This document shows positions 10,553-21,471 of a stretch of DNA of 64,000 nucleotides, piece after piece (the first letter of the stretch is position 1; each line of letters starts with the position of its first letter). Location: assembly GCA_963555705.1 (NCBI GenBank), contig OY743169.1, forward strand, positions 9,424,014 to 9,488,013, written 5' to 3'. The stretch comes from Ligustrum vulgare. Lineage: Eukaryota > Streptophyta > Magnoliopsida > Lamiales > Oleaceae. The position numbers and the translations under genes were made by a program. Below the pieces are notes generated by a model. The model did not search any database. It was not told where the DNA came from and was given only the letters and a program-made list of their open reading frames with translations.

Positions 10553-11459
10553 TAGGAATGGCAACGGGGGATGCCAATCCTCATCCTCGCCCCGTCTGAG
10601 ATTTACCATCCTCATTCCCGTCTAAACGAGGGGATGCCCATAATCCCTATTTACATCCTCGTTTATTATTATTATTATTATTTTATATACTTTTGTTCAT
10701 TAATGTCTTTTATAATAGTTATCTAATGTCTTAGTTATACAAATTTATTTCTTGAAGTATGATTATTTTACAAAATTCTCATTTAATAGCTCTAAAAAAT
10801 GATTAACATTAATAAAAAAACTCATAATAGCTTTTATAGAGTAGTTCAAGTTTAATTATATTAAGAAGTATGTTTGGACGTTGGAGAGAATAAGATGAGA
10901 CTTGAGAGTGAGAGATGAAGAATAGTATAGAGTTGAAATGTAGGACTTGTTTTTAAAGTTCTAAAAAAAAAAGGAGTAACCCACTCCTTAGGGGCTCTAA
11001 CCGACCCTTCTTTGGGCCATTGGTTAGAGAGGTAAATCGTAGGTTATGTCTTTCAAGGTCAGGATAGAGGGGTGGCATGTTATAACTCTGCTTTCCAAGG
11101 GCCAAAATCCATATTTCAGGATTTGAACCCTCACCAGGTAGCTGTAAGCGCGTCTTCCACCCCTCCTCTTTACCACTGGGAGATTTGCCCTAGGGGTTTG
11201 TTTTTGAAATTATATATTTGGGCGTGGGGTAGTTCTTGACACTTTTAATTTGTTTGGATCTTTTTTAATTGAACTTATTAATCGAGGATGGTTTCAGGTC
11301 GGGACTGTGATGGAGATTTGATAGAAATCCCCATCCCCGGACAAGTATACTTTTTCATCCTCGTCTCCGCCCTATCATCGTCATTGTCGGGGATTACCCG
11401 CCTCGTTCGGAGTGGGTTCTCGTCAGGTTCGTGGATTCTACGCCTCATTGTCATCCATA
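10553..11459. mobile_element. Non-autonomous hAT-like element with perfect 8-bp TSD
   Basis: A 907-bp element bounded by CTTTTAAA direct repeats (10545-10552 and 11460-11467). The left end reads TAGGAATGGCAACGGGG; the reverse of the right end reads TATGGATGACAATGAGG, an imperfect terminal inverted repeat. Subterminal GGGGATGG-rich sequence is common in plant hAT-derived repeats. It has no transposase and carries a nested SINE at 10961-11197. Confidence 0.75.
10961..11197 (-). mobile_element. tRNA-type SINE, copy 1
   Basis: On the minus strand it starts with CCCCTAGGGCAAATC, then an A-box-like TCTCCCAGTGGTAAAG (11168-11183) and a B-box GGGTTCAAATCC (11119-11130), i.e. an internal pol III promoter. 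Imperfect 14-bp flanking repeats (TTGTTTTTAAAGTT 10947-10960, TTGTTTTTGAAATT 11198-11211) support retroposition. It matches copy 2 at 28357-28597. Confidence 0.75.
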
Positions 11460-11467
11460 CTTTTAAA

Positions 11468-12449
11468 TTATGTAGTTGCGACTGATGCATCCCCGACTAA
11501 AAAGGAGTATTCGCACTTCTTCTTGATGATGCAATGGCTTTAAAGACTAGACCATTGTACGCAAAACGCCATGATCTGCAGTCTATGAAGTGTAATATGT
11601 TTTTTTGTTACGATTTAGCCTCTATTTGGCAAATATGTTTTAAAACATGTTTTTAAAATACAATTTTTCAAATCACTTTTTAACTGCATACATTTTTGTA
11701 ATGCACGACATTGTGTCGAAACATATAATTACGACTGCAATATTTTCTAAAAAAATTATTACATGTCAAACGTGTGTATAATGAAATAAATAGGAAAATA
11801 ATAAAATGATACTGTAATTTGGAAAAGGAAAAGGATAATTTAAACAATAATCAAATAATTCATAGTATTTAAATGAAGAATAATAACTCGCGTAATTGAA
11901 GATCATTTTCAATTTTATTTTAGTTCATTCGTTGTATAAAAAAATATAAATACTAAAAATATTATTAGCATCTAACATTTGAATAGTAAAAGAAAATTAA
12001 TGATAAATAAAGTACAGAAAAATAACCATATGTGAGAACTACCCAATTTCATATAAATATTTTATTGAAGCAATAAATTTTTAATTTAATGAATTAGATA
12101 ATTTATATCAAATTTCTCAAACTTGAACTTTAGAAGCAATTGAAATTGAATTATTATATTTGTAATTACATTGTGTTGGAATGTTATTTTTAAGTGCTAT
12201 AATACTTTTTTATTATTTAGTTTCTTGTTTTACGGTTATGATAGTCCTGAAATCAAGGTGTACACTCAAAAAATGACTATTTGCATTCTCTTTTATTATT
12301 ATATCGGCCAGTGTGAAAAGACTTTAAAATTACCTTCTAGAAAAAAAAAAATTCACAAATATTGTTGGTTTATTTAATCCAGTTGAAATTTCAAGAAATA
12401 AATGTAACTAAATTAATTAATTAACATAATAATAAGAAGATTCTAATCA
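11468..12449. other. AT-rich intergenic DNA with a MITE remnant
   Basis: No gene seen. GCCTCTATTTGGCAAA at about 11618 is one end of the Tourist-like family described at 12453-12618, without a clear partner end. Confidence 0.4.
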
Positions 12450-12452
12450 TTA

Positions 12453-12618
12453 GCCTCCGTTTGGTAACACTGTAGTGGTTTATAAACTGATTTATTTATG
12501 ATTTTTAGGTAAAATGTGTGGTTGAAAAGTGGAGAAAGAAAATCTGAATGGTTAAAAAGTGGTTTGAAAAATTTTGTGATTTATAAACCTGTTTATAAAC
12601 CTTTTACCAAATGGACGC
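12453..12618. mobile_element. Tourist/Harbinger-like MITE, complete 166-bp copy
   Basis: Terminal inverted repeats GCCTCCGTTTGGTAA and GCGTCCATTTGGTAA are flanked by TTA at 12450-12452 and 12619-12621. The interior has GTGGTTGAAAAGTGG and paired TTTATAAAC blocks. The best-preserved member of a family with partial copies near 13030-13170 (inverted), 14088-14240, 17341-17450, 17810-17935, 19205-19330, 27820-27932 and 35480-35600. Confidence 0.75.
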
Positions 12619-12621
12619 TTA

Positions 12622-13614
12622 ATAAGGAATTCAAAGAGTCCCAAGTAATTGAGCACAATGCATTAAAAACTTAAGTATTTAGATGTTAAAATAGTGAAAC
12701 AAATAAATAAATAATATCAATCAAACCACTGTTACAAGGAAATGGAGATGATTTGAATTTTTTTTTTTTTTTTTTTTTTTTTTGTATTTATAAAAAGAAA
12801 CGGAAAAATAAATTTTAAAAAAATATACATCTAGAAAACTGTTGCAACAAAAATTATATTAACTATTTAAGTTAAAAAATAAATAATAAAAAATTAATAA
12901 ACATAAACATAAACATAGACAAATATAGTAGGGGATCGAATGTATAGTATAAACAACATGTAATATAATCCAAATGTAATAATTGTACATGAATTCATAA
13001 TTCATTCAAAATTAATATTATTGTGTTTGAAAACAGTAAAGAATTTTTTTATAAACCAATTTATAAATTACACAATTTCTCAAATAGCTTTTTAATCACA
13101 TATTTTTACTCTCCAATTTTTAACCCCGCATTTTACCTAGAAAATACAAAAAAATGATAATTAGAGCCGCCGAACAGTTTGTAAAATGTCTAGATAAAAA
13201 ATATACAAAGTACAAAAATGGTCAAATAAAATATAAAAAGATCGAATAAAATATTTAACGAAAATGTTGTAAAATAAAATAAGATAAAGATTTAATCAAT
13301 TACATAATAAGTTTGGATATAATTATTGTTTGTATTTATAAAAAAAAAAAAAAGGAAAATAAATTTAATAATATTCATCCCAAAAACTGTTGCAATAAAA
13401 ATTACGTTAGCTATTTAATTGAAAAAAAAATAATAATAAAAAATTAAAAAAAAAAATTAATAAACCTAGGTAAATATAATGGTGATTCGAATATAATCCA
13501 AATATAAACTTAAAAAATCAAAAAATCATTAATCAAATAAATATTAACCAAATTGTTAACTATATTGTAGTCAAACATGCATTAATTAACCAAATAATTA
13601 ATCATATTGTATTC
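12622..13614. other. AT-rich intergenic DNA, no gene seen
   Basis: Contains a long T run at 12758-12783, a further A-rich stretch near 13340, and an inverted partial copy of the Tourist-like MITE at about 13030-13170. Confidence 0.4.
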
Positions 13615-14300
13615 ACGCTAAACCACTACTTTACTTTATATATGAAGATGTTGGGTGTAGTTCTATTTTAACCTGTTTAGGGTATCTCGAATTGTGATTT
13701 CAAAAAATTGTAAATTAACATCTTCGAAATCACTTTTACATCTCCATTTACATCTCAGTTGATCTAAATCAAAATTTTGCTCAAATGGATATATATATAT
13801 TACAAATAAATCGATCTAAAAAAATCAAAATTTTGTGAAGAAAAAATATTAAAAAATAAAAAAATGTGCACATTAATATAAAAAATTCAAATTGTAATGT
13901 AAATTAATATAATAGATATTTAAATTGTATACCTCACATCAAGATTTTATGGATTGATAGCTATTTCTGGGTTGATTTTGTTTCATTCGAAGATTAAAAA
14001 AAGATGCAAATTTACATCTAAATTCATATTTTTTTATCGGATTCTAAAATTCATTCACTTTGCACCCCATCATTGGAGATGCTCTTAGTAAAACAATTTT
14101 ATTTATAAATAAAGAATGTGATATTTTCAAGGTAAAATATATGGCTAAAACGTGGTTTGAAAAAATGTATGCGATTAAAGAAAGTTTGGAAAAATATGTT
14201 ATTTATAAATTTATTTATAAACAAGTTACCAAACGGTGAATGTTTTCTTAATCATCATAAAGGAAATAATGTTGTCCACTGTCTAGCTTCGTTTCTTGTT
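13615..14300. repeat. Duplicated segment, copy with MITE insertion
   Basis: Matches 17275-17510 on both sides: the left block has GAAGATGTTGGGTGT, the right block has TGTCCACTG followed by TAGCTTC. The two copies differ mainly by the MITE at 13680-14084 and a deletion in the other copy. No gene. Confidence 0.6.
13680..14084. mobile_element. Harbinger-like MITE, 405 bp, with paralogous empty site
   Basis: Left end GGGTATCTCGAAT and reverse of right end GAGCATCTCCAAT match at 10 of 13 bases. TTA flanks at 13677-13679 and 14085-14087. The paralogous segment at 17338-17340 has a single TTA and no insertion, confirming the borders. Confidence 0.75.
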
Positions 14301-16560
14301 AATAGTATGAAACGCATGCATTGCACGTGATTTTATAATATTATTGTAAGATATATGTATTTTAATCAAATCATATTTATTTTGAGTTTGTGTACTACTC
14401 AAGAAGAAAATGACGATAAATTTTTTCATGTCAAATATTGAAAGAATTGAAAAATGATTGAATTGGAATTGAAATTGAAATAGAATATTGTGCAAAAGTG
14501 TTTCAGGGATGTGAACATATATATTATATTTCTCTTGGATGTGTATACATATATAAAAATAAGTTAAATTTCTTTACGAATGGTTTGGACCAATTAAGCA
14601 TGAATTGAGATTTTATTTGAAATGTTAACCGTGTAAAACCTACAAATAATAATTAATGAATATCGAATACAGTAAATAGTAGAGTATTGGTATTTTAATC
14701 ATTTATACAATGAAAATAAATATCAAGTAATGTTTTCCAAAATAAGTGTCCTAGAAAATATTATAATTAAAGTTACAATTTGATTCTTAAATGTCTTTAT
14801 TTATCATTTATGTATAATTTAGCTGTAATCCAACATTTCTAATTACATTAACTAATAAGTTGAAAATTCATTTATTATTATTAGTATTTTATAATTCCTA
14901 ATTTAATCCTTAATTAATTTTGTAATTTTTTATTTAACAATGTTGATTGTCTCTTCAAGTTCTATTTTTATTCCAAAAGGCACTAAAATAGTCATTATTG
15001 TATCTATGTCAGTGGATTTCTCTCTATTCAATTTAAATTCAAATACATCTTAGTAATCAAATCTTGCTCTTGACCCTTAAATATGTAAAAGAAAGTCTCT
15101 AGTAAAAATAGATTATCTTGACAGCTATAGAGATCGTAGCATGCTGTGGTAAAACTCATGATCAAGTCCAATACATTCTCCTCTAACAACAGTTCTAGAA
15201 ACCTATCTCCACTGGATAAGAATTGAGTGGAAAATCCCTCAACTCTTCTGCTAAGTTGATATATCTTTAATAATTATTGTGTTTTGAAAAAAAAAATAAG
15301 CAGCAATTAGACCAATTTCCAGACATCTTCTTTGAATAATTCACTGGTTAACATGAATTTTTAGTCATTAGATAAGAGATATAAACCAATTACATATATT
15401 AGACAATCAAAATGACCCAATGAATTAAGAAACTAATAATGCAGATCAATTGACAAAGTGAATCTTGATTGAATGAGGATTGAACGGAGAGAGGGTGAAA
15501 ATATGCCTTTCAAACTTCTGGCCATCACCCACTCTTTTACAGCTTCTATAGTTACAAGACTCTTGCTACAAGGATTATGAGATCCATCAATCAACTTGTA
15601 CCAAGTCACATAAAGTTCCATACTATATTCAGTAGGTATAGAATAAAAGATCGTTAGAAGATGCATGATCATATAGAACTTGCATTTAGACATTAAGAAT
15701 ACTTGATAAGAGTGTTGTGAAAAAATCTATGGAAAAAGCGATGTTACAAGAGTGGTATCGCAATGCATTTGGATGATTGAGACATATGTGTCGTTGAAAT
15801 CTATTGATACAAGCAGTGAGCATTTGTGATTAGCTAACTAATCTTGCACTTATTAGTGAAGTTGGAAATTACAAAATCGGACTATGTTGTTGTGTTGCAT
15901 TCTGGAATTTTTTTGGTCATTAATTGCTTATTCTTATAAACACATATATGAACAAATTAGAGACTTTTGATGTTATAAAATCTTTATTAAGCTTTATCTC
16001 ATGTAACTTAACTATGTAGTAAAATATGTAAATTAACTGAAAAAAACATAAAATTAAACATAAACTATATATCAAATCTTTCGATAGTAAATCTGATTAC
16101 TAAACATACCAGATTAATATTATTATGTCAAAAAATATGATATTTCTATTATTAAGATTTCCAAATAGAATCCCTTTAAAATCAAAGATTAGGAAAAAAT
16201 AGAATCCACATAATTTGAATTTCAACTAAATATTAAAAAATGCAATTAAAAAAAATTCTAACAAATTAAAGAAAAATATAGAGATTGAGAGTTTTATATT
16301 AATAACATGATATACAGAACTTAATTTCTTGCTGGCCTTTTGACCCAACTAATAAAAACAAACTACTAAATTTTTTTTATAGTGACGAGCTCATTGTAAA
16401 ACTTGAAGATTTATAAAAATAACAAAGGTATAACATTAAAAATGAAATTATAGTCCAAATTAAAAGGAAACTGAATTTTATAAAAATGTAGTTAAAAAAA
16501 TCAATAATCCATCTGACAATCAACAAAAAAATGACGAAAAACTTTGAGACGAAGGGAATA
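14301..16560. other. Gene-free AT-rich stretch
   Basis: No supported gene. A frame of 86 codons at 15433-15693 (-) has no recognisable domain. The GC-richer patch 15100-15700 may be an old transposon remnant, but nothing firm can be named. Confidence 0.35.
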
Positions 16561-16569
16561 GAAACAAAA

Positions 16570-17030
16570 ACTTATGTCCATTCATTTTCTATGGGGTCTG
16601 TCATTGAGAATCAAATGATACGATAAATGGATCAATTCTTATATATGCGTAGAAAGAAGATTAAATAAAAGTCACGTTTTTTTCATTTTCTATGGGAGTT
16701 GTAATTGAAAATTTATTGATGTTATAATTAGATTCATTCTTAAAATTACGTAGAAAGAATATTAAAGTTAAGCATGACAAATTGAGTATAATTATAAAAA
16801 TGAATAAAAAACAGTTTAAGAGAATCAAATGATACTATAATTGATCCATTCTTATATATACGTAGAAAGAAAATTAAACCAAAGTTATGCATTTTTATTT
16901 TCTAATTGGAAACTTATTTATCTTATAATTGAATCAATTCTTAAAAGTACGTAGAGAAAAAATTAAATTTAGGCACAAAAATTTGAGTATAATTATAAAA
17001 ATGAATAAAAATTAGTATTATAATAATGAA
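16570..17030 (+). repeat. Alternating tandem repeat (about 100-bp monomers, A-B-A-B order)
   Basis: Four monomers each contain a TTCTTA block followed by ACGTAGAAAGAA-like sequence. Monomers at about 16605 and 16823 share GAGAATCAAATGATAC and TTATATAT; monomers at about 16715 and 16905 share TTATAATTGAATC-like and CTTAAAA blocks. This gives a dimer period near 200-215 bp. Confidence 0.6.
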
Positions 17031-17274
17031 GTAATAGTTAATATATAATTATAAAAATTCATCATAAGTTAAAAGGGTCCAAAAAAATTTCTCCTAAGGA
17101 ACATTTATAGGTAATAATAATAATAATACAGATAGATGTATTGGAGAGTTTTGATTGAGTTGATCTTATTGTACACTTTATTGCGCAATTATTGTTAGCG
17201 ATCTTTATTAATAAAATGGCTGTTGTTGCCTTTAAAAATAAATATTAAATAAATAGTTAATCATATTGTGTTTA

Positions 17275-17510
17275 CACTAAATCATTATTTTACTTTATAT
17301 ATATGAAGATGTTGGGTGTGGTTCTAGTTTAACCTATTTAGTAAAATATTTTTGTTTATAAATAAAGAATGTGATATTTTTAAGATAAAAAATGTGGTTA
17401 AAACGTGATTTTAAAAAATATGTACGATTAAAAGATAATTTGAAAAAATATATTGTCGTCGTAAAGTAAATAATGCTGTCCACTGCGTAGCTTCTTTTCT
17501 TGTTATGTCT
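17275..17510. repeat. Duplicated segment, copy without MITE (empty site)
   Basis: Paralogue of 13615-14300. It carries GAAGATGTTGGGTGTGG, one TTA at 17338-17340 and then GTAAAAT directly. A separate direct repeat, GGAGAGTTTTGATTGAGTTG, occurs at 17143 and 17513 on either side of it. Confidence 0.55.
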
Positions 17511-17986
17511 AGGAGAGTTTTGATTGAGTTGATCAATATACACTTTATTCGATTAAAAAAACCTTTTTACTAATACATTTTGGAAAAGTAATAATTTTAA
17601 ATTACTTTATAAAAAAGTAACCAAACAATCCAAAAAAGGGTATAACTTAATCTCTAAGAAAGTGATTTTTAAATTTAGCCAAACAACTACGATTTTTTTA
17701 ACTATTAAAATTAAAATATACCAAACTTTACTGGGCAAACATGCTTTCTGAAAAGTAAGTCGATTTATTCTATAATAAAATAACTTTTTAAAAATCAACA
17801 AAACATGCTAAAATTGGTTTGTTTGTGTATCATTGGAACTGTCTTTTGATTTTTTCAGAATGTCGGTTGAATCACAATTTGTTAATTTGTTTATAAATAA
17901 CACATTTTCTCAAAATTACTTTTTATTAATGTTAATTTAATAATGTTGACATTTCCTATTTTTCTACAATTGTGTAATTTAAGAAA

Positions 17987-18032
17987 ACTTAATTTAATTA
18001 CTAAATACGTGTATTTAGTAATTTATTAAGTT
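17987..18032. repeat. AT-rich hairpin
   Basis: Two arms of about 21-22 bases around GT: the left ends in TTACTAAATAC and the right begins GTATTTAGTAA, with one base bulged. A stable cruciform or a terminal structure of a small element; no TSD recognised. Confidence 0.6.
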
Positions 18033-18098
18033 TAATTAAATTATGCAAATATTTCTTAAAGAAAATATTATCTCCTATTTTCGTGTCAATCATTTTAT

Positions 18099-19119
18099 TG
18101 TTAGGAAGATAATGATCAAGAAATATTGATTAGATTTGGATCATGATCTCGAAATCTTGATCTCGATATCTTGTGATTTTGATAAACTTCTTGATTGTAA
18201 AGATTTTTGATATGGCAGAAAATATTTAAAATATCTTTGGATATAGTAAGATCATCATCTTGATAGGTTTGAAAATCTTGATGGTAAAGATTCTTGATTT
18301 GGTCGAAAATATTGTTCCTATTCTTGGTGTCCAAGTTTATGTGAATCACTTGATTGGTAAATGATTAATTTATGGTAAGATCCTTCATGATTTATCTATA
18401 TCCTGATTTATGGTAAGATTTATTCAAGAATGATTATCTTACATTTCTCTAATTATTTCTGCTTTATTTTGCAGGTAATAGAGATCTTTTGCAATAAGGA
18501 AACTTAGAGGACAAGTAACTTAATTGCATTTAAATATAAGAAAACGGGATGTTTTCTTCAAGACGTGAACAATACAAAAATCTGTGAGGTGCTTACCCAT
18601 TCACGTCCACTTCAAGAAGGAGTCAAGAAGCCAATTTTCGTGTGGTGCACAAATATTAAAGGCTTCAATTGTGTTGTGACTTCGGTACTTCGGGAAGTGG
18701 ATTCAATCACTTAGAAAATGAAAGAATTTCAACGTGAAGATCAAACGGGAGGTTTGAATCATATTCGAACGGGAGTTCGTGGTTGCTGAAAAAGTGTTGC
18801 AGATTCAAAGAAAACTACTGAATAGTGGTGGGACGTCGCTCACATTACATGTCATAGAAGGATCAGGGAGTGATCTATTTCTTGAATGTTTGATAAAACT
18901 ATGCGTATATTTATCCTGTAATTTAGATTGATCCGTATAAACTCATTCGTTATATAGTGATTGGTTTTTGTCCGCAGGATGCGGCCGTGAGTTTTCCCTG
19001 TCAGGGTTTTTCTCACGTTAAACTCAAATTATTGTGTTCTTGCCTATTTACGTTTCTGCACAATTTATTTTGTCCATTTACGTTTTACTATTCAGACGAA
19101 TCTGCATCAGCAAGATTCA
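18099..19119 (+). repeat. Decayed Copia-type LTR with primer-site remnant
   Basis: Starts TGTTAGGAAGATAATG and ends AAGATTCA. Near the 3' side it has CAGGATGCGGCCGTGAG followed by TTTTCTCACGTTAAA, a configuration typical of plant Copia LTRs. TGGTATTGCGCT at 19122-19133 looks like a mutated initiator-Met primer site (TGGTATCAGAGC). No partner LTR or coding region follows, so it is a truncated element. The start is uncertain. Confidence 0.4.
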
Positions 19120-19199
19120 TCTGGTATTGCGCTAAATCAAAACTAAACAATTTACTATTAATTGGTTACTATCCAAACTTATCTGGGATAGTTCGTTCA

Positions 19200-20325
19200 T
19201 AAACTTTAGACAACTTTAAATTTTCAATTAACACACAAATTTTCAAATCATTTTTAACCACACATTTTACTTCGAAAACATCATATTCTCTTATTTATAA
19301 ACAACATTCTTTTACCAAAGTGAAAGAATAATTAAGGCTATGTTTGATTGTCTTAAGGCTAATATATTGTCACCACATCTTCTTCTATGTGCACCATATT
19401 TTTAATTGTAATAAATATTCATAGCCTTTAATCAATATTATAATTATGTCTCCCAACTTTTTTTCATTGTATTCTTATTTTAATCCTTTCATTAATTAAT
19501 ATCTAGTCTTTTCTATTGATTTCTGTCAAAAAATTTATCAAGAGATATTAAAAAAAGTTATTTACCTCTTGTACATTTAGTAAGTAAAAAGTCAAAATTT
19601 TAATTAAATACTTGTTCATTATTTTAAAGCACAGTAATAATAAAAAAATTGGACGAAACCATTATGAAGGACAAAATTTGATAATTGTTGAAAATTTAAT
19701 GATAAGAACTTGATGAAAAAAAAAAATAAAGAATATAAATGTAATAATCTATAAAGATTAGAGACCAATAATGCAATTCAATTATGGTGCAGTTATAAGA
19801 TATTATGGTACAAATATAACTACTCTTGCCTTAATTTTGTTTGGAAAAGGTCACATTGTGGAAAATATTTTTCATCTTTTGTGTTTGTTTGGTATTTGCT
19901 TGAAAAATATTTCTATTATACTATCAATTAAAGCATTCCTTAGCCATTTGCCTAAAATATTTTCTATATTTTCTACATATTTGGTGAGAAAATATTTTCT
20001 ACCTTAGGTGGAAAATTATTTTCATCACGTTTGATCATTTTTGTTATTATTAATTAATTTTTTTTAAGAAATTAACTTTACTATTATCAAGTACAAACAA
20101 GTGAAAAAAAAATTGATTAAAATAGTTAAAATTTGTTTTATTTTCCATTAAAATAATGTCAATCAAATTACAAAACTAAGAAAATTTTTCACTTTTTTAC
20201 TTGAAAATTAATTCAATCACACACTTCCAATTAACATTTTTCATGAAAATAATTTTTGGCAAATCAATTCATAGATAATGTGGCATGTAACCTACTAGAG
20301 GTGGAGGACAGGGCATGCATCATTG
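19200..20325. other. AT-rich intergenic DNA, no gene seen
   Basis: Contains an inverted partial copy of the Tourist-like MITE (19205-19330) and simple A/T runs. The 78-codon frame at 19771-20007 shows no domain. Confidence 0.4.
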
Positions 20326-20333
20326 GTTGAAAC

Positions 20334-20561
20334 CAATGTTTAGAAAATCGAAAATTGGTTCGAACCGAGAAAGGAAATAGATCAAGGGTCGGATGGTCTG
20401 ATCGAGTCGAAGCGGTTTCAATTAAAATATTAAAAATTATTCTATGAAATACAAATTCTTCTAAAAAATAAGTTATATTAGCCTTGATCGGACCGATTTT
20501 TCGACCGGTTCCCCATTTTCCCGATTGAACCGGTCGGTCAAATCCGATTTTCTAAACACTA
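20334..20561. mobile_element. hAT-type MITE, 228 bp, with 8-bp TSD
   Basis: Perfect TSD GTTGAAAC at 20326-20333 and 20562-20569. Ends: CAATGTTTAGAAAATCG on the left and, reversed, TAGTGTTTAGAAAATCGG on the right. The inner arms carry ACCGGTTC-type palindromic sequence, so it folds on itself. No coding capacity. Confidence 0.8.
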
Positions 20562-21211
20562 GTTGAAACATTTCATTTCTGTTTGCACGTTGTTGGTTCT
20601 CACCATGGACGCCAATTGTTATTGGATGGAGTCCGAAATTTTGAGTTGGGTCCCGTTTTAAAACGTATAAAAATATTAAAATAAGATAATAATGATGAAT
20701 TTTTTAAATACTTTATTACAAATTTTCCTTAAGAGTTCATCTATTTTACTAATAGATCATATTAAACATTTCAAAACACTTAAAATTGGCACTAAAAATC
20801 AAATTAAAAAAGATAATGAAAAAATCATCATAGAAAATTGGAGGGTCCTGAACCCACCAGGATACCCCTCGACTCCGTCTCGGGTAATACGGGTTTTCAG
20901 CCATGTGCTCGACGTCAGGACCTTGAGAACCACCACCACCGTTCATAGCCATCATGCAGCATGTTCATCATCTTCTTAGGCATTTGATCATTTATGACAT
21001 TTTTTGATAAAAATGCACGAAAAATATATAATATTTAGCAACAGAAAGAGTCGAGTTCTTGGAGAAATGTTAGACGCCATTGTTTGAAACTTTGAATGGG
21101 GGTGGAAGAAGCCATTATGGTTTATAGTCTAATTTTTATAATTTCTCCTCTCTTCCTTTTTATATTTTTCAGTTATTTTATCCTTTTTTTTTTTTTTTTT
21201 TTTGAGCAATT

Positions 21212-21471
21212 GCATTTAACAAACCAACAAAGTTCAGTCCCTAGCAAGAAGACTTGGGGATATGAACCGCGGAATACAATCGTCCCAAACATGATTACAA
21301 GTAGTAAAAAAGCAAACTGTGCAAGATTGTGGGCTACTACATTCCTCTCGCAAGGTACAAAGTAACACGAACCACAACTATTACTAATCAAAAGATCACG
21401 AATTTCACTCAGAATGCCAGCATTCGGGTCGCAACTATCATGCGAAATCACCCCTTGTACAACCCGGAGTG
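21212..21471 (-). pseudogene. LINE RNase H, C-terminal fragment
   Basis: Encodes the end of the RNase H domain (SEIRDLLISNSCGSCYFVPC then NVVAHNLAQFAF). It is separated from its N-terminal part at 23205-23585 by the hAT element, and the frame resumes across the duplicated CCGGAGTG/TCGGAGTG site. Confidence 0.75.

Noticed and set aside
11119..11183. A tRNA gene (A and B boxes on the minus strand)
   Set aside because: Promoter boxes are present, but no cloverleaf or acceptor stem can be drawn, and the unit recurs with TSDs, so it is a SINE head.
15433..15693. 86-codon minus-strand ORF as a small gene
   Set aside because: No domain, no splice context and no compositional contrast strong enough to support coding.
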